This document shows positions 17,483 through 25,172 of a DNA stretch of 37,845 nt, piece by piece. This stretch comes from an uncultured Synergistales bacterium (GTDB taxonomy: Bacteria > Synergistota > Synergistia > Synergistales > Aminobacteriaceae), in contig CAJOCL010000002.1 of assembly GCA_905233565.1 (NCBI GenBank), positions 42,058 through 79,902 of the forward strand, given 5' to 3'. Numbering within the stretch: position 1 is the first letter of the stretch; each line of letters begins with the position of its first letter. Below the pieces are notes generated by a model that saw nothing but the letters and a program-made list of their open reading frames with translations, was not told the origin of the DNA and searched no databases. Both the position numbers and the translations under genes were made by a program.

Positions 17483-18655
17483 TTAACGTGACAACAGCGT
17501 GAGCATAACTCCTGCTGCTACTGCAGTACCGATAACGCCTGCAACGTTCGGGCCCATAGCGTGCATTAACAGGAAGTGTCCGGGATATTCTTTCTGAACA
17601 CATCTCTGGACAACGCGTGCAGCCATAGGAACGGCAGAAACTCCCGCAGCTCCGATCATCGGGTTAATCTTTCCGCCTGATAATACTTTCATTATCTGGC
17701 CGAATACGAGGCCTCCGAACGTGCTGAAAGCAAACGCAACGAGACCTAAGGCTATTATTGCGAGTGTTCCTATTGTCAGGAATCTTTCAGCGGCCATTGT
17801 CGAACCGACCGAAAGGGCAAGGAATATCGTAACAATATTCATAAGCTCATTCTGTGCGGTGTTGCTTAACCTTTCCGTAACTCCGCATTCCCTGAGAAGA
17901 TTTCCGAACATTAACGTACCTACAAGCGGAACACATGCAGGGAGTATCAGACCAGAAACTACGGTGCAGATTATCGGGAACAGTATTTTTTCGCGTTTTG
18001 AAACCGGCCTTAACTGTCCCATTATTATTCCCCTGTCCTTCTTGCTTGTCATCATGTAGATAACGGGGGGCTGAATCATGGGAACGAGCGACATATAACT
18101 ATACGCCGCAACGGCAACCGCGCCTAAAATCTGCGTCTGTCCCAGCATGACGGTTAAATAAATGCTTGTAGGGCCGTCAGCTCCTCCGATTATGGCGATA
18201 CTCGCAGCCTCTTTGATGTTGAATGACACGAGGCCGTTTGTCAAAGTTCCGAGCCAGTTAGCTCCGATAAATGCCACGAAAACGCCGAACTGTGCAGCCG
18301 CTCCGAGAAGGAACGTTATCGGGTTTGCGATTAACGGGGCAAAATCCGTCATTGCGCCGATTCCCAAGAATATAAGAATCGGGTAAATCTCGAACTCGGC
18401 ACCGTAATACAATGAGCGCAGGAAACCTATTGTGTGGGTCGTGGGGTTGAACTCGTCCCATATTCCCGACAGAGGCAGGTTTACCAGAAGACAGCCGAAC
18501 GCAATCGGTACTAAAAGAAGCGGTTCAAAACCTTTTCCGATTGCCAGATAGAGAAGAACGAATGACACTACGAGCATTATTATATTTCCCGTAGTGAGGC
18601 CGAAGAATCCTGACTGCATTATAAGATCCTTCAAAGCTGCTAAATACATTTCCAT
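17483..18655 (-). CDS. Sodium-ion-translocating decarboxylase beta subunit (OadB/GcdB/MmdB type), orphan
   Basis: A 390-residue membrane protein starting at the ATG at 18655; a TTG four codons earlier is possible but lies directly on the GAAGGG. It shows the family signatures NPITFLLGAAAQFG, IIGGADGPTSIY, the paired polar block MNIVTIFLALSVGSTMAA, MIGAAGVSAVPMAARV and the C-terminal HAMGPNVAGVIG. These subunits couple decarboxylation of a biotin-bound carboxyl group to Na+ export (oxaloacetate, methylmalonyl-CoA or glutaconyl-CoA decarboxylases). No alpha, gamma or biotin-carrier gene lies next to it, so its partner enzyme must be encoded elsewhere and the substrate cannot be assigned. It supports a sodium-based energy economy. 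Confidence 0.92.
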   Translation of the reverse strand: MEMYLAALKDLIMQSGFFGLTTGNIIMLVVSFVLLYLAIGKGFEPLLLVPIAFGCLLVNLPLSGIWDEFNPTTHTIGFLRSLYYGAEFEIYPILIFLGIGAMTDFAPLIANPITFLLGAAAQFGVFVAFIGANWLGTLTNGLVSFNIKEAASIAIIGGADGPTSIYLTVMLGQTQILGAVAVAAYSYMSLVPMIQPPVIYMMTSKKDRGIIMGQLRPVSKREKILFPIICTVVSGLILPACVPLVGTLMFGNLLRECGVTERLSNTAQNELMNIVTIFLALSVGSTMAAERFLTIGTLAIIALGLVAFAFSTFGGLVFGQIMKVLSGGKINPMIGAAGVSAVPMAARVVQRCVQKEYPGHFLLMHAMGPNVAGVIGTAVAAGVMLTLLSR

Positions 18656-18731
18656 ACTATAAATCAAATCCCTTCATGAAAAATATGAATAAGTAAAAAC
18701 ATTTTACCATAACCAGCCTTTTGTTAGGGAT

Positions 18732-18758
18732 AAATAAAAAATTCGGAACTGCCCGAAT
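18732..18758 (-). terminator. Terminator after the thioredoxin-like gene
   Basis: On the minus strand ATTCGG pairs with CCGAAT around a 6-nt loop, followed by TTTTTTATTT. Confidence 0.75.
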
Positions 18759-18813
18759 TACTGAACAGCCCCGAAAAAACATATAAGGAGATCCATCGAT
18801 GTTGATTAGATTG

Positions 18814-19158
18814 TTATCTAATTCCTGCTTTTGCAAAAGTCTTCAGTATGTCCTGAGTTGACCTGTAACCGGCTTCCTGAGCAACTATCTTTTTGTTAGC
18901 GTCCCTGTATATCAGCGTTGGGACGTAGCGGACGTTGTAAGCCCTGCCGGCTCCCGGATTATCATCAATATATACCGGCTCAGTGTCGAATTTTCCCCTG
19001 TATGCTGTCATGAGTTCCTGAACTACGGCAGCCATTTGCTTACAGGCCGGATCTGTCTTTGTCATTATAATCGTCAATGAAGGAAGGGCAGCACTTGCCG
19101 ACGAACATAACACGACAACTAACAATAATGTTGATATGATTTTAACGCACTTTTTCAT
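18814..19158 (-). CDS. Exported thioredoxin-like protein with a single active-site cysteine
   Basis: A 114-residue protein with a signal peptide (about 1-23). The mature part looks like a small thioredoxin fold: LTIIMTKTDPACKQM where thioredoxins have a W-C-x-x-C-K segment, a central DDNPGAGRAYNVRYVPTLIY with the cis-Pro strand (VPT), and the final helix YRSTQDILKTF. Only Cys-39 remains of the pair; the first Cys is replaced. It is therefore unlikely to be a normal dithiol oxidoreductase. It might act through a mixed disulfide or peroxide, or be a binding protein. GAAGGAG upstream supports the start. It is followed by its own terminator and lies near, but apparently separate from, the decarboxylase subunit gene. 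Confidence 0.75.
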   Translation of the reverse strand: MKKCVKIISTLLLVVVLCSSASAALPSLTIIMTKTDPACKQMAAVVQELMTAYRGKFDTEPVYIDDNPGAGRAYNVRYVPTLIYRDANKKIVAQEAGYRSTQDILKTFAKAGIR

Positions 19159-19254
19159 TTTTTACGGCTCCTTCTTTAAGTTTTTCTGAGATTATAATTT
19201 CATCATGTGAAAATCCTGCGATTATTATAATATAAAAATCTTTTGGAAGATAAC

Positions 19255-19282
19255 TTGACATGAAAAAAAAGAATAGTATAAT
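19255..19282 (+). promoter_or_regulatory. Consensus promoter for the tRNA-Leu-like gene
   Basis: TTGACA (19255-19260) and TATAAT (19277-19282) are perfect matches with a 16-bp spacer, 29 bp before the tRNA-like 5' end. Confidence 0.85.
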
Positions 19283-19311
19283 TTCTTCTTGTCATGCCTC
19301 ACCCTTTCAGT

Positions 19312-19398
19312 GCGGGGGTGGCGGAATTGGTAGACGCGCAAGACTAAGGATCTTGTGACCAATTAAGTGTCGTGGGAGTTCGATTCTCAGCCGGAGAG
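19312..19398 (+). tRNA. tRNA-Leu-like gene (anticodon AAG) with broken acceptor/T stem; possible pseudogene
   Basis: The 5' two thirds are a clean class II tRNA-Leu: GCGGGGG, TGGCGGAATTGGTAGACGC D arm, anticodon arm CAAGA-CTAAGGA-TCTTG with AAG in the anticodon position, and a long variable arm with a GAC/GTC stem. The T loop TTCGATT is present, but its stem pairs only three of five bases, and the 3' acceptor strand CCGGAGA pairs at only three of seven positions with GCGGGGG. No CCA is encoded. Leucine tRNAs with AAG are also uncommon in bacteria, which normally use GAG. The promoter is perfect, so the gene may still be transcribed. It may be a decayed tRNA, a tRNA-derived RNA, or a sequence error. 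Confidence 0.6.
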
Positions 19399-19487
19399 GT
19401 TTGTTATTGTCTGAAAACCCCCTGCTATGCAAAATCTTTTATGAATGATATTTCACGCATAAAATACAAGCCTAAAAATTTTTACAA

Positions 19488-19496
19488 TGCTATAAT
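19488..19496 (+). promoter_or_regulatory. Extended -10 (TGCTATAAT) of the NSS symporter gene
   Basis: TGC directly precedes TATAAT (19491-19496), 33 bp before the ATG. No convincing -35 is present, as is normal for extended -10 promoters. Confidence 0.5.
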
Positions 19497-19528
19497 CTTA
19501 AAATTATTTTGTTTGGAGGTTTTATTTC

Positions 19529-20908
19529 ATGTCAGATAAACCGCGTGAAACATTTGCAAGCCGCTTAGGATTTATATTCTTATCCGCAGGCTGTGCAATA
19601 GGTCTTGGAAACGTCTGGCGTTTCCCGTTCATAACAGGCAAGTACGGCGGGGCAGTTTTTGTGCTGATATACATACTCTTCCTGCTCATTCTTGCAATGC
19701 CTATAATGGTTATGGAGTTCTCCGTAGGCAGGGCATCAGTTCAAAGCCTTTCGCGTTCATTCACCGTTTTGTGTCCTGAGCATAAAATATGGTCATTATG
19801 GGGCTATATAGGCTGGGCAGGAAATTATATATTAATGATGTTCTACACAACCGTTACGGGCTGGATGCTTGCTTACACTTACTATTCAGCGGCAGGAGCG
19901 TTTACGGGTTTTGACTCTGAAGCAACGGGCAATTTCTTTAACTCACTTCTTGCAAGCCCGAACGAGTTAATATTCTGGCTCGCCGTTTCTGTCTTAATCG
20001 GCGCGGTAGTTTGCTGGGCAGGGCTCAGAAAAGGCGTTGAACGCATTACAAAAGCAATGATGTGCGGACTTCTCGTCATAATGATCGCCCTTGCTGTACG
20101 TTCCGTAACTCTTGAAGGTGCTGAAAAGGGACTCAAATTTTACCTTTATCCGGATTTCGATGAGATGTTTTCTGAAGGATTGGGGACAATGTTATACGCT
20201 GCATTAGGCCAGGCATTCTTTACTTTGAGTATAGGCATAGGCTCAATGGCAATCTTCGGAAGCTATATAGAAAAAGACAGGTCATTAATGGGTGAAAGCC
20301 TGATAATAACGGGGCTTGATACTTTCGTGGCATTAACGGCCGGTTTAATTATATTTCCTGCCTGTTTTGCCTACGGAATAAATCCGGGAGCAGGGCCGGG
20401 ATTAATTTTCGTTACCCTCCCGAATATGTTCAACCATATGCCGAGCGGAAGAATCTGGGGAACTTTGTTTTTCCTGTTCATGAGTTTTGCCGCGCTTTCA
20501 ACAGTTATAGCTGTCTTTGAAAACATAGTAGCGTGTTTCATGGATCGTTTAGGCTGGCCAAGAAAGAAATCATCAATTTTCTTGGGAATAAGCATGTTTA
20601 TACTGTCGTTACCCTGTGCGCTCGGCTTCAACGTCTGGTCATCCGTTCAGCCTTTGGGAGCAGGAACTGGCATTCTTGACCTTGAGGACTTTATCGTAAG
20701 CAATAACCTTCTTCCGATAGGTTCAATGGTGTACCTGCTGTTCTGCGTGTCGCGTTACGGCTGGGGCTGGGACAAGTTCATTGCAGAGGCGGATCAGGGT
20801 AAGGGCTTGAAATTCCCAACAGCTCTGCGCTTCTATTTCACATACGTAGCCCCCGTTATAATTCTCGTGATTCTCTGCGTAGGCTATTACCAGACTTTCG
20901 GCAAATAA
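19529..20908 (+). CDS. Neurotransmitter:sodium symporter (NSS/SNF) family transporter
   Basis: A 459-residue membrane protein with about 11-12 helices. The first helix has the unwound GLGNVWRFP motif, where backbone carbonyls bind Na+ and substrate in LeuT-type transporters. WGYIGWAGNYI and a conserved AFFTLSIGIGSMAIFGSY helix 6 follow, the latter also unwound in the family. Bacterial members take up amino acids (Trp, Tyr, Leu, Met and others) with Na+. GGAGG lies 9 nt before the ATG. It has its own extended -10 promoter. With the sodium decarboxylase subunit nearby, it fits amino-acid fermentation with Na+ as coupling ion; the exact amino acid is not determinable. Confidence 0.93.
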   Translation: MSDKPRETFASRLGFIFLSAGCAIGLGNVWRFPFITGKYGGAVFVLIYILFLLILAMPIMVMEFSVGRASVQSLSRSFTVLCPEHKIWSLWGYIGWAGNYILMMFYTTVTGWMLAYTYYSAAGAFTGFDSEATGNFFNSLLASPNELIFWLAVSVLIGAVVCWAGLRKGVERITKAMMCGLLVIMIALAVRSVTLEGAEKGLKFYLYPDFDEMFSEGLGTMLYAALGQAFFTLSIGIGSMAIFGSYIEKDRSLMGESLIITGLDTFVALTAGLIIFPACFAYGINPGAGPGLIFVTLPNMFNHMPSGRIWGTLFFLFMSFAALSTVIAVFENIVACFMDRLGWPRKKSSIFLGISMFILSLPCALGFNVWSSVQPLGAGTGILDLEDFIVSNNLLPIGSMVYLLFCVSRYGWGWDKFIAEADQGKGLKFPTALRFYFTYVAPVIILVILCVGYYQTFGK

Positions 20909-20917
20909 CGGCTCATA

Positions 20918-20926
20918 TGCTATAAT
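20918..20926 (+). promoter_or_regulatory. Extended -10 (TGCTATAAT) of the rubredoxin gene
   Basis: TATAAT at 20921-20926 is preceded directly by TGC, identical to the element before the symporter gene. It lies 34 bp before the rubredoxin ATG. Confidence 0.5.
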
Positions 20927-20959
20927 TAAGCGCAAATTATAAATGGAGGAAAATTTACA

Positions 20960-21118
20960 ATGAAAAAGTATGTTTGCACGGTTTGCGGATACGTTTATGA
21001 TCCCGAAGTCGGCGACCCTGATAACGGAGTAGCTCCGGGAACAAAATGGGAAGATGTCCCGGAAAGCTGGGTCTGCCCCCTCTGCGCTGTAGGTAAGGAC
21101 ATGTTCGAGGCTCAATAA
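20960..21118 (+). CDS. Rubredoxin
   Basis: A 52-residue protein starting at the ATG at 20960 behind GGAGG. It contains both iron-binding Cys pairs, CTVCG near the start and CPLCA near the end, plus the conserved [14 protein letters not shown] and [15 protein letters not shown] segments. This is a complete standard rubredoxin: one Fe bound by four cysteines, carrying single electrons in the cytoplasm of anaerobes, often to oxygen- or peroxide-detoxifying enzymes. It has its own extended -10 promoter and a strong shared terminator, so it appears monocistronic. A long antisense frame across it is a shadow. Confidence 0.97.
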   Translation: MKKYVCTVCGYVYDPEVGDPDNGVAPGTKWEDVPESWVCPLCAVGKDMFEAQ

Positions 21119-21150
21119 AAATAAAAATGAGCATATAAAATTATAAAACG

Positions 21151-21176
21151 TCCCCCAGTGAAATAATGCTGGGGGA
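21151..21176. terminator. Bidirectional terminator between rubredoxin and response regulator genes
   Basis: TCCCCCAG and CTGGGGGA form a perfect 8-bp stem around a 10-nt loop, flanked by A/T-rich runs on both sides. Confidence 0.75.
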
Positions 21177-21181
21177 TAATT

Positions 21182-21874
21182 TTATTCTTTGTCAAAGAAA
21201 TTCTGTATTATCCCTTTGATCTCTCTCAACGGCAGTGTCTTCAATAAATAGCCTTCAGGCTTCAGCTTCTCAATTTTCTTTATGCTTTCTGAATCGTTCT
21301 TCGCAGTCAGGAACATAACGGGAATATTTGACATCTCATTGTTTCCCCTGATTGTCTCAAAAACCTGCTGCCCGTTCATTTCAGGCATTTCATAATCAAG
21401 CAGAATCAGATCAGGCTTTGTTCTTGCAAGTATCTTCAGCGCATTAGCTCCCGAATTTGCCGGCAGAACTTTATAACTCGTACTCAATCCCTCCCGCAGT
21501 GTCCTTATCATAACTGCGTCATCATCAACAAGAAGCAGTGTCCTCTGAATTTCTGCCGAATTATCCTTCAGAGCCTCAAGTTTTTCGCGTATCTCGTTGG
21601 CGTTAAACGGCTTTGGAAGCCCCTCAGCATTTTTAATGTCAGAGTTGTTTATTTCCGTCTGAGTTCCTAATATGAATATTTTTGAAGCCGTAAATGTCTT
21701 TATCCGTTCAGAACTTTCAAGACCTGCCAAATTTACAAGAACTATACCCGGAACGTGCTTTATCTCGTCGCCTGAACGTACCCTCGAAATCTCGAACGTA
21801 TCTCCCAGTGTTTTTACAAGCATGTCTGAACCCATTGACGGCCTGTCGCTTATGTATAATATTTTTATCTTCAT
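21182..21874 (-). CDS. Response regulator with degenerate N-terminal and canonical C-terminal receiver domains
   Basis: A 230-residue cytoplasmic protein. The C-terminal half is a full receiver: acidic pair at 117-118 in LLLVDDD, phospho-acceptor Asp-160 in LILLDYEMPEMNG, and Lys-192 after FLTA. The N-terminal half (about 1-100) has receiver-like strands (ILYISDR, GIVLVNLAG, KIFILGTQ, LPKPF) but lacks the acidic pocket, so it is probably a pseudo-receiver. No DNA-binding or enzymatic output domain is present; it likely acts by protein contact, as an adaptor in a phosphorelay. It lies 31 bp downstream of the hybrid kinase gene on the same strand, so the two are probably one operon and functional partners. 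Confidence 0.85.
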   Translation of the reverse strand: MKIKILYISDRPSMGSDMLVKTLGDTFEISRVRSGDEIKHVPGIVLVNLAGLESSERIKTFTASKIFILGTQTEINNSDIKNAEGLPKPFNANEIREKLEALKDNSAEIQRTLLLVDDDAVMIRTLREGLSTSYKVLPANSGANALKILARTKPDLILLDYEMPEMNGQQVFETIRGNNEMSNIPVMFLTAKNDSESIKKIEKLKPEGYLLKTLPLREIKGIIQNFFDKE

Positions 21875-21905
21875 ATTTATTTATCATCTCCATATGTATT
21901 AATTA

Positions 21906-24900
21906 TTATTCTTTTAATGCCTCTTCCAATCCGCTCCAATCGGCGGCATCTGCACACGCTGCAATTCTGTCAAATCTCTCAATTTCATTATCGGGTATCT
22001 TACAGCCTCTCAGCATTTCAATAATTCCGTCAATCGAATCGCTGTCGAACATGGCCGAAAATTCCCGTATTGCCTCGTATGCCTCGTTAAGTCTTTCAGG
22101 GCTTATAACCTCCCTGTCGTCATTCTCGCGTGAATAAAGAGGCTCTAATTTTTTCTGGCAGCTCCTGTAATTTGCCAGCAGATCCGGCGTAAAATCATTT
22201 ATGCTTGCAATATCGTTGTTATTTCCGCATTCCTCAAGATATGCCGCCTGCCCTGAAAGTTCCATAGCCCCGATTAATCTTGCCGAACTTTTAAGCGCGT
22301 GTACTTTTATCGTGTAATTCTTTATGTCCCCTTCACTCCAGAAAGTTTCTATATCTTTCAGATTATTATTTATTGAGTTCCAGAACTGCTGAAGGGTTTT
22401 CGTCAATATTGCCTCGTTGGCACAGTTCTTTACGGCCTCCGAATAGTTTAACCCTTCTGTCCGTGAATAAAATTCCTCAAGTTCTGAGCGTTCATGTGAT
22501 TCATCTGTCTTTGATTCTGATTGTTCCTGCAATATTATTTTTTCACCCGGAAGATATTTTATCAGCGTTGCTTCAAGGCTTGAACCCTCAACAGGTTTCG
22601 ACAAATAATCAGTAAATCCCTCTGCAAGATATTTATTCCTCGCACCGCTGACGGCATCGGCCGTAAGACATATTATCGGCGTTTCGCGGTTCAGTCCGTC
22701 AGGCTGTGAACGTATATTTTTCATGGTCTGAGTTCCGTCCATTATGGGCATCCTCTGATCCATTAAAATTAAATCGTAAACTTTTTCACTTGTCTTTGAA
22801 AGCGCTTCCTGTCCTCCCGTTGCAGTATCAAGCTGTATATCCGTCTTGCTAAGCAGACCTTCTATTACCGTCAGATTCATGTCAGTGTCATCAACAACAA
22901 GCAATTTCGCTTCAGGTGCCTTGAAAGATTCCTGATATGCCCTCATCGTATGGACATGACGGTTAAATTTTTCGTGGAAATTCCCTATAGGTTCCTGAGA
23001 TGTTACCCGCTGAGGAAGATATATTATAAATGTTGAACCTTTCCCGTATTCGCTCTCAACTTCTATATGTCCGTTCATTAACTGCAGAAGATTATGAGTT
23101 ATTGACAGCCCCAAGCCCGTACCTTCAACAGTATTATTCTGCACAAGGTCAATGCGTTCAAATTTCTTGAAAAGTTTCGGGAGGTCTTCTTCCTTTATTC
23201 CTATACCCGTATCGCTTATCCTGAAAACAAGATTAATCGTCTCTATTCCGTCCTCGTCGTAAGTCTTTTCGCCTGAAACATCAAGAGAAACGCTGCCTTC
23301 ATGCGTATATTTAACAGCATTGTTCAAAACGTTCGTAACAACCTGACGCACTCTCACTTCATCGCCGTATAAACCGTCGGGAAGTTCCTCGTCAACTTTT
23401 ACGTTGAAATCAAGATCCTTCTGTCTCGCCTTGAAGACTATCATATTAGTTACGTCATTAAGAACTGAGCTTAACTTATAATCACTTTCAGCAATTTCCA
23501 TTTTTCCCGCTTCAATCTTTGAGAAGTCAAGAATATCATTAATAATTGAAAGAAGATTTTTCCCTGCGCTCTCAACGTTACGGGCATATGTCGTTATCCT
23601 GTCGCTTGTACTCTCGCGTATAATCATCTCATTCATTCCCAAGACCGCATTAATCGGCGTCCGTATTTCATGGGACATGTTGGCAAGAAATTCACTTTTT
23701 GCCGAATTTGCCCGCCTTGCCTGCTGCATTGCCGCCTTTGCAAGCTCGAGAGCCTCTTCAAGCTGTTCGCTTCTTTCCTGCTGTTCCTTGTGAAGCCTTG
23801 TAGTATCAGAAACGAGAATGATATAAAAACCCGGATTTACGGCGTAAAAATTGAACTGTTTATAAAAAATTCTGCCCTCAATTTCACAGACTATATTTAC
23901 CTCATAAAGCGCACTCTTCTGAGTTCCGAAAGCTATCGAATCAGGCGCGAGAGAATGAGCCATTTCGTGAATCTGTTCATCAGTCCCGTGAAGTATCGGG
24001 ATAATTTCATCGTGTATATAAGCGTTGAAAGTGTCGTGCATGTTCTTCGGCAATATGCTGCCTTCAGGAAGATCACAGCTTACGGTTACGTGATAACGCC
24101 CTATAGCCATATAAGCAATCATTTCAAACTGACGGGCAAGTATCTTGTCTACAATTGTCTGATAAACTTTTGAATTGTTGCATTCACGCTCAGTGATAAA
24201 GGCTGTTACATGGCCGTTCAGTGGATTTCTTGTCATCATTGCAGAAATTTCAACATAACATATGTTACCGCTTGCACGCCTTGACAATAACACCTGACGT
24301 ATTCCGATTTTGCCCTTTACATAGGCATCAAGAAGTGAATCAACGTTGAAAGTTTCGATTAACTTTTTCCGTTCCATGAAATTAATATAATGCTTGGCAC
24401 GGGCCTTTAACATTTCAGAGAATGATTTATGCTCCTTATCAGCAGGGAATAAATCTCTTCCCCTGACTTCCTCAAGAACATCAAGAGTAATATCAGCCCT
24501 GAACATTCCCAGAGTAAATTTGTCCTGATGATAGAAATTCTGGCCGATTGAATCGTAACTTGTCCTGATTTTTTCCTCGTAGTTCTTAAAGAGCGTTATA
24601 TCAGAAAATGTAATATAAATATAATTTTCGTCAGCAATAGTTATAAAAGCAAAATGGGCACTGCACCAGATAATATTATTTTTGGCCGTGATTTTTCGGA
24701 TCTGAATCATTTTTGACTTGTCGGGGGCTTCTTTATGTTCGAGCATATACCTTACAAGTGATAAATCTTCCGGGTGAATCAGCGGGCTGAAGTCTCCTGT
24801 TTCGTTGAAACGCAGGACATTTTCCGGCGTATCTTCCATCATTGAAATATATTCAGGCGAGACGTAAACCGCTTCGGGTTTCCCGTCCTTATGAGAACAT

Positions 24901-24983
24901 ATAAGAATCGCGCTGTTTCCTAACTGCTTTATGGTATCAATAAAATTTTTCTGTTCGTCCTGCTGTGATGTGAAGCGGCACAT
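21906..24983 (-). CDS. Hybrid sensor histidine kinase (PAS, HisKA, HATPase, REC, HPt)
   Basis: A 1,025-residue protein with no evident membrane helix, so probably a cytoplasmic sensor. Order: PAS-like sensor regions in the N-terminal 400 residues, a coiled coil rich in Glu, Ala and Gln (about 395-430), HisKA with HEIRTP and phospho-acceptor His-438, HATPase with an N box near 551, DTGIGI and GTGLGLSI near 620, a receiver with Asp-742 in MDQRMPIMDG, and an HPt domain with His-895 in VHALKSS. It can thus run a complete His-Asp-His relay internally and pass phosphate to the receiver protein encoded next. AGGAAG lies 5 nt before the ATG. A TATAAT with TTCAGA 17 bp upstream (minus strand, 25028-25056) is a candidate promoter. 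The signal is unknown. Confidence 0.95.
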   Translation of the reverse strand: MCRFTSQQDEQKNFIDTIKQLGNSAILICSHKDGKPEAVYVSPEYISMMEDTPENVLRFNETGDFSPLIHPEDLSLVRYMLEHKEAPDKSKMIQIRKITAKNNIIWCSAHFAFITIADENYIYITFSDITLFKNYEEKIRTSYDSIGQNFYHQDKFTLGMFRADITLDVLEEVRGRDLFPADKEHKSFSEMLKARAKHYINFMERKKLIETFNVDSLLDAYVKGKIGIRQVLLSRRASGNICYVEISAMMTRNPLNGHVTAFITERECNNSKVYQTIVDKILARQFEMIAYMAIGRYHVTVSCDLPEGSILPKNMHDTFNAYIHDEIIPILHGTDEQIHEMAHSLAPDSIAFGTQKSALYEVNIVCEIEGRIFYKQFNFYAVNPGFYIILVSDTTRLHKEQQERSEQLEEALELAKAAMQQARRANSAKSEFLANMSHEIRTPINAVLGMNEMIIRESTSDRITTYARNVESAGKNLLSIINDILDFSKIEAGKMEIAESDYKLSSVLNDVTNMIVFKARQKDLDFNVKVDEELPDGLYGDEVRVRQVVTNVLNNAVKYTHEGSVSLDVSGEKTYDEDGIETINLVFRISDTGIGIKEEDLPKLFKKFERIDLVQNNTVEGTGLGLSITHNLLQLMNGHIEVESEYGKGSTFIIYLPQRVTSQEPIGNFHEKFNRHVHTMRAYQESFKAPEAKLLVVDDTDMNLTVIEGLLSKTDIQLDTATGGQEALSKTSEKVYDLILMDQRMPIMDGTQTMKNIRSQPDGLNRETPIICLTADAVSGARNKYLAEGFTDYLSKPVEGSSLEATLIKYLPGEKIILQEQSESKTDESHERSELEEFYSRTEGLNYSEAVKNCANEAILTKTLQQFWNSINNNLKDIETFWSEGDIKNYTIKVHALKSSARLIGAMELSGQAAYLEECGNNNDIASINDFTPDLLANYRSCQKKLEPLYSRENDDREVISPERLNEAYEAIREFSAMFDSDSIDGIIEMLRGCKIPDNEIERFDRIAACADAADWSGLEEALKE

Positions 24984-25027
24984 AAAATCTTCCTGAACTC
25001 CTTCTGAATCTTTCTGTCTGTGCTTAA

Positions 25028-25056
25028 ATTATATTACTAATTAATTATAATCTGAA
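25028..25056 (-). promoter_or_regulatory. Candidate promoter of the hybrid kinase operon
   Basis: On the minus strand TTCAGA (25056-25051) and TATAAT (25033-25028) are 17 bp apart, about 45 bp before the kinase ATG. Confidence 0.4.
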
Positions 25057-25123
25057 TTGAAAGGGCAAAAGATTTTTACGCGTTTAATTCTTCACAAAAA
25101 TTCCTAAAATAAAATATAAAATA

Positions 25124-25132
25124 TGCTATCAT
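25124..25132 (+). promoter_or_regulatory. Candidate extended -10 (TGCTATCAT) of the surface protein gene
   Basis: The element has the same TGC-TAT-x-AT form as those before the symporter and rubredoxin genes. It lies about 40 bp before the ATG at 25173. Confidence 0.4.
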
Positions 25133-25172
25133 TATTAAAGTTTCAAACAAAATTACATGGAGGAATTATATA

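Noticed and set aside
18799-18861. A short plus-strand frame of 20 codons behind AAGGAG
   Set aside because: It runs antisense into the end of the thioredoxin-like gene and encodes nothing recognisable; the AAGGAG is likely chance.
20723-21115. A 130-codon frame on the minus strand across rubredoxin
   Set aside because: It is antisense to rubredoxin, which has complete Cys motifs, a ribosome site and a promoter; the minus frame has none of these.
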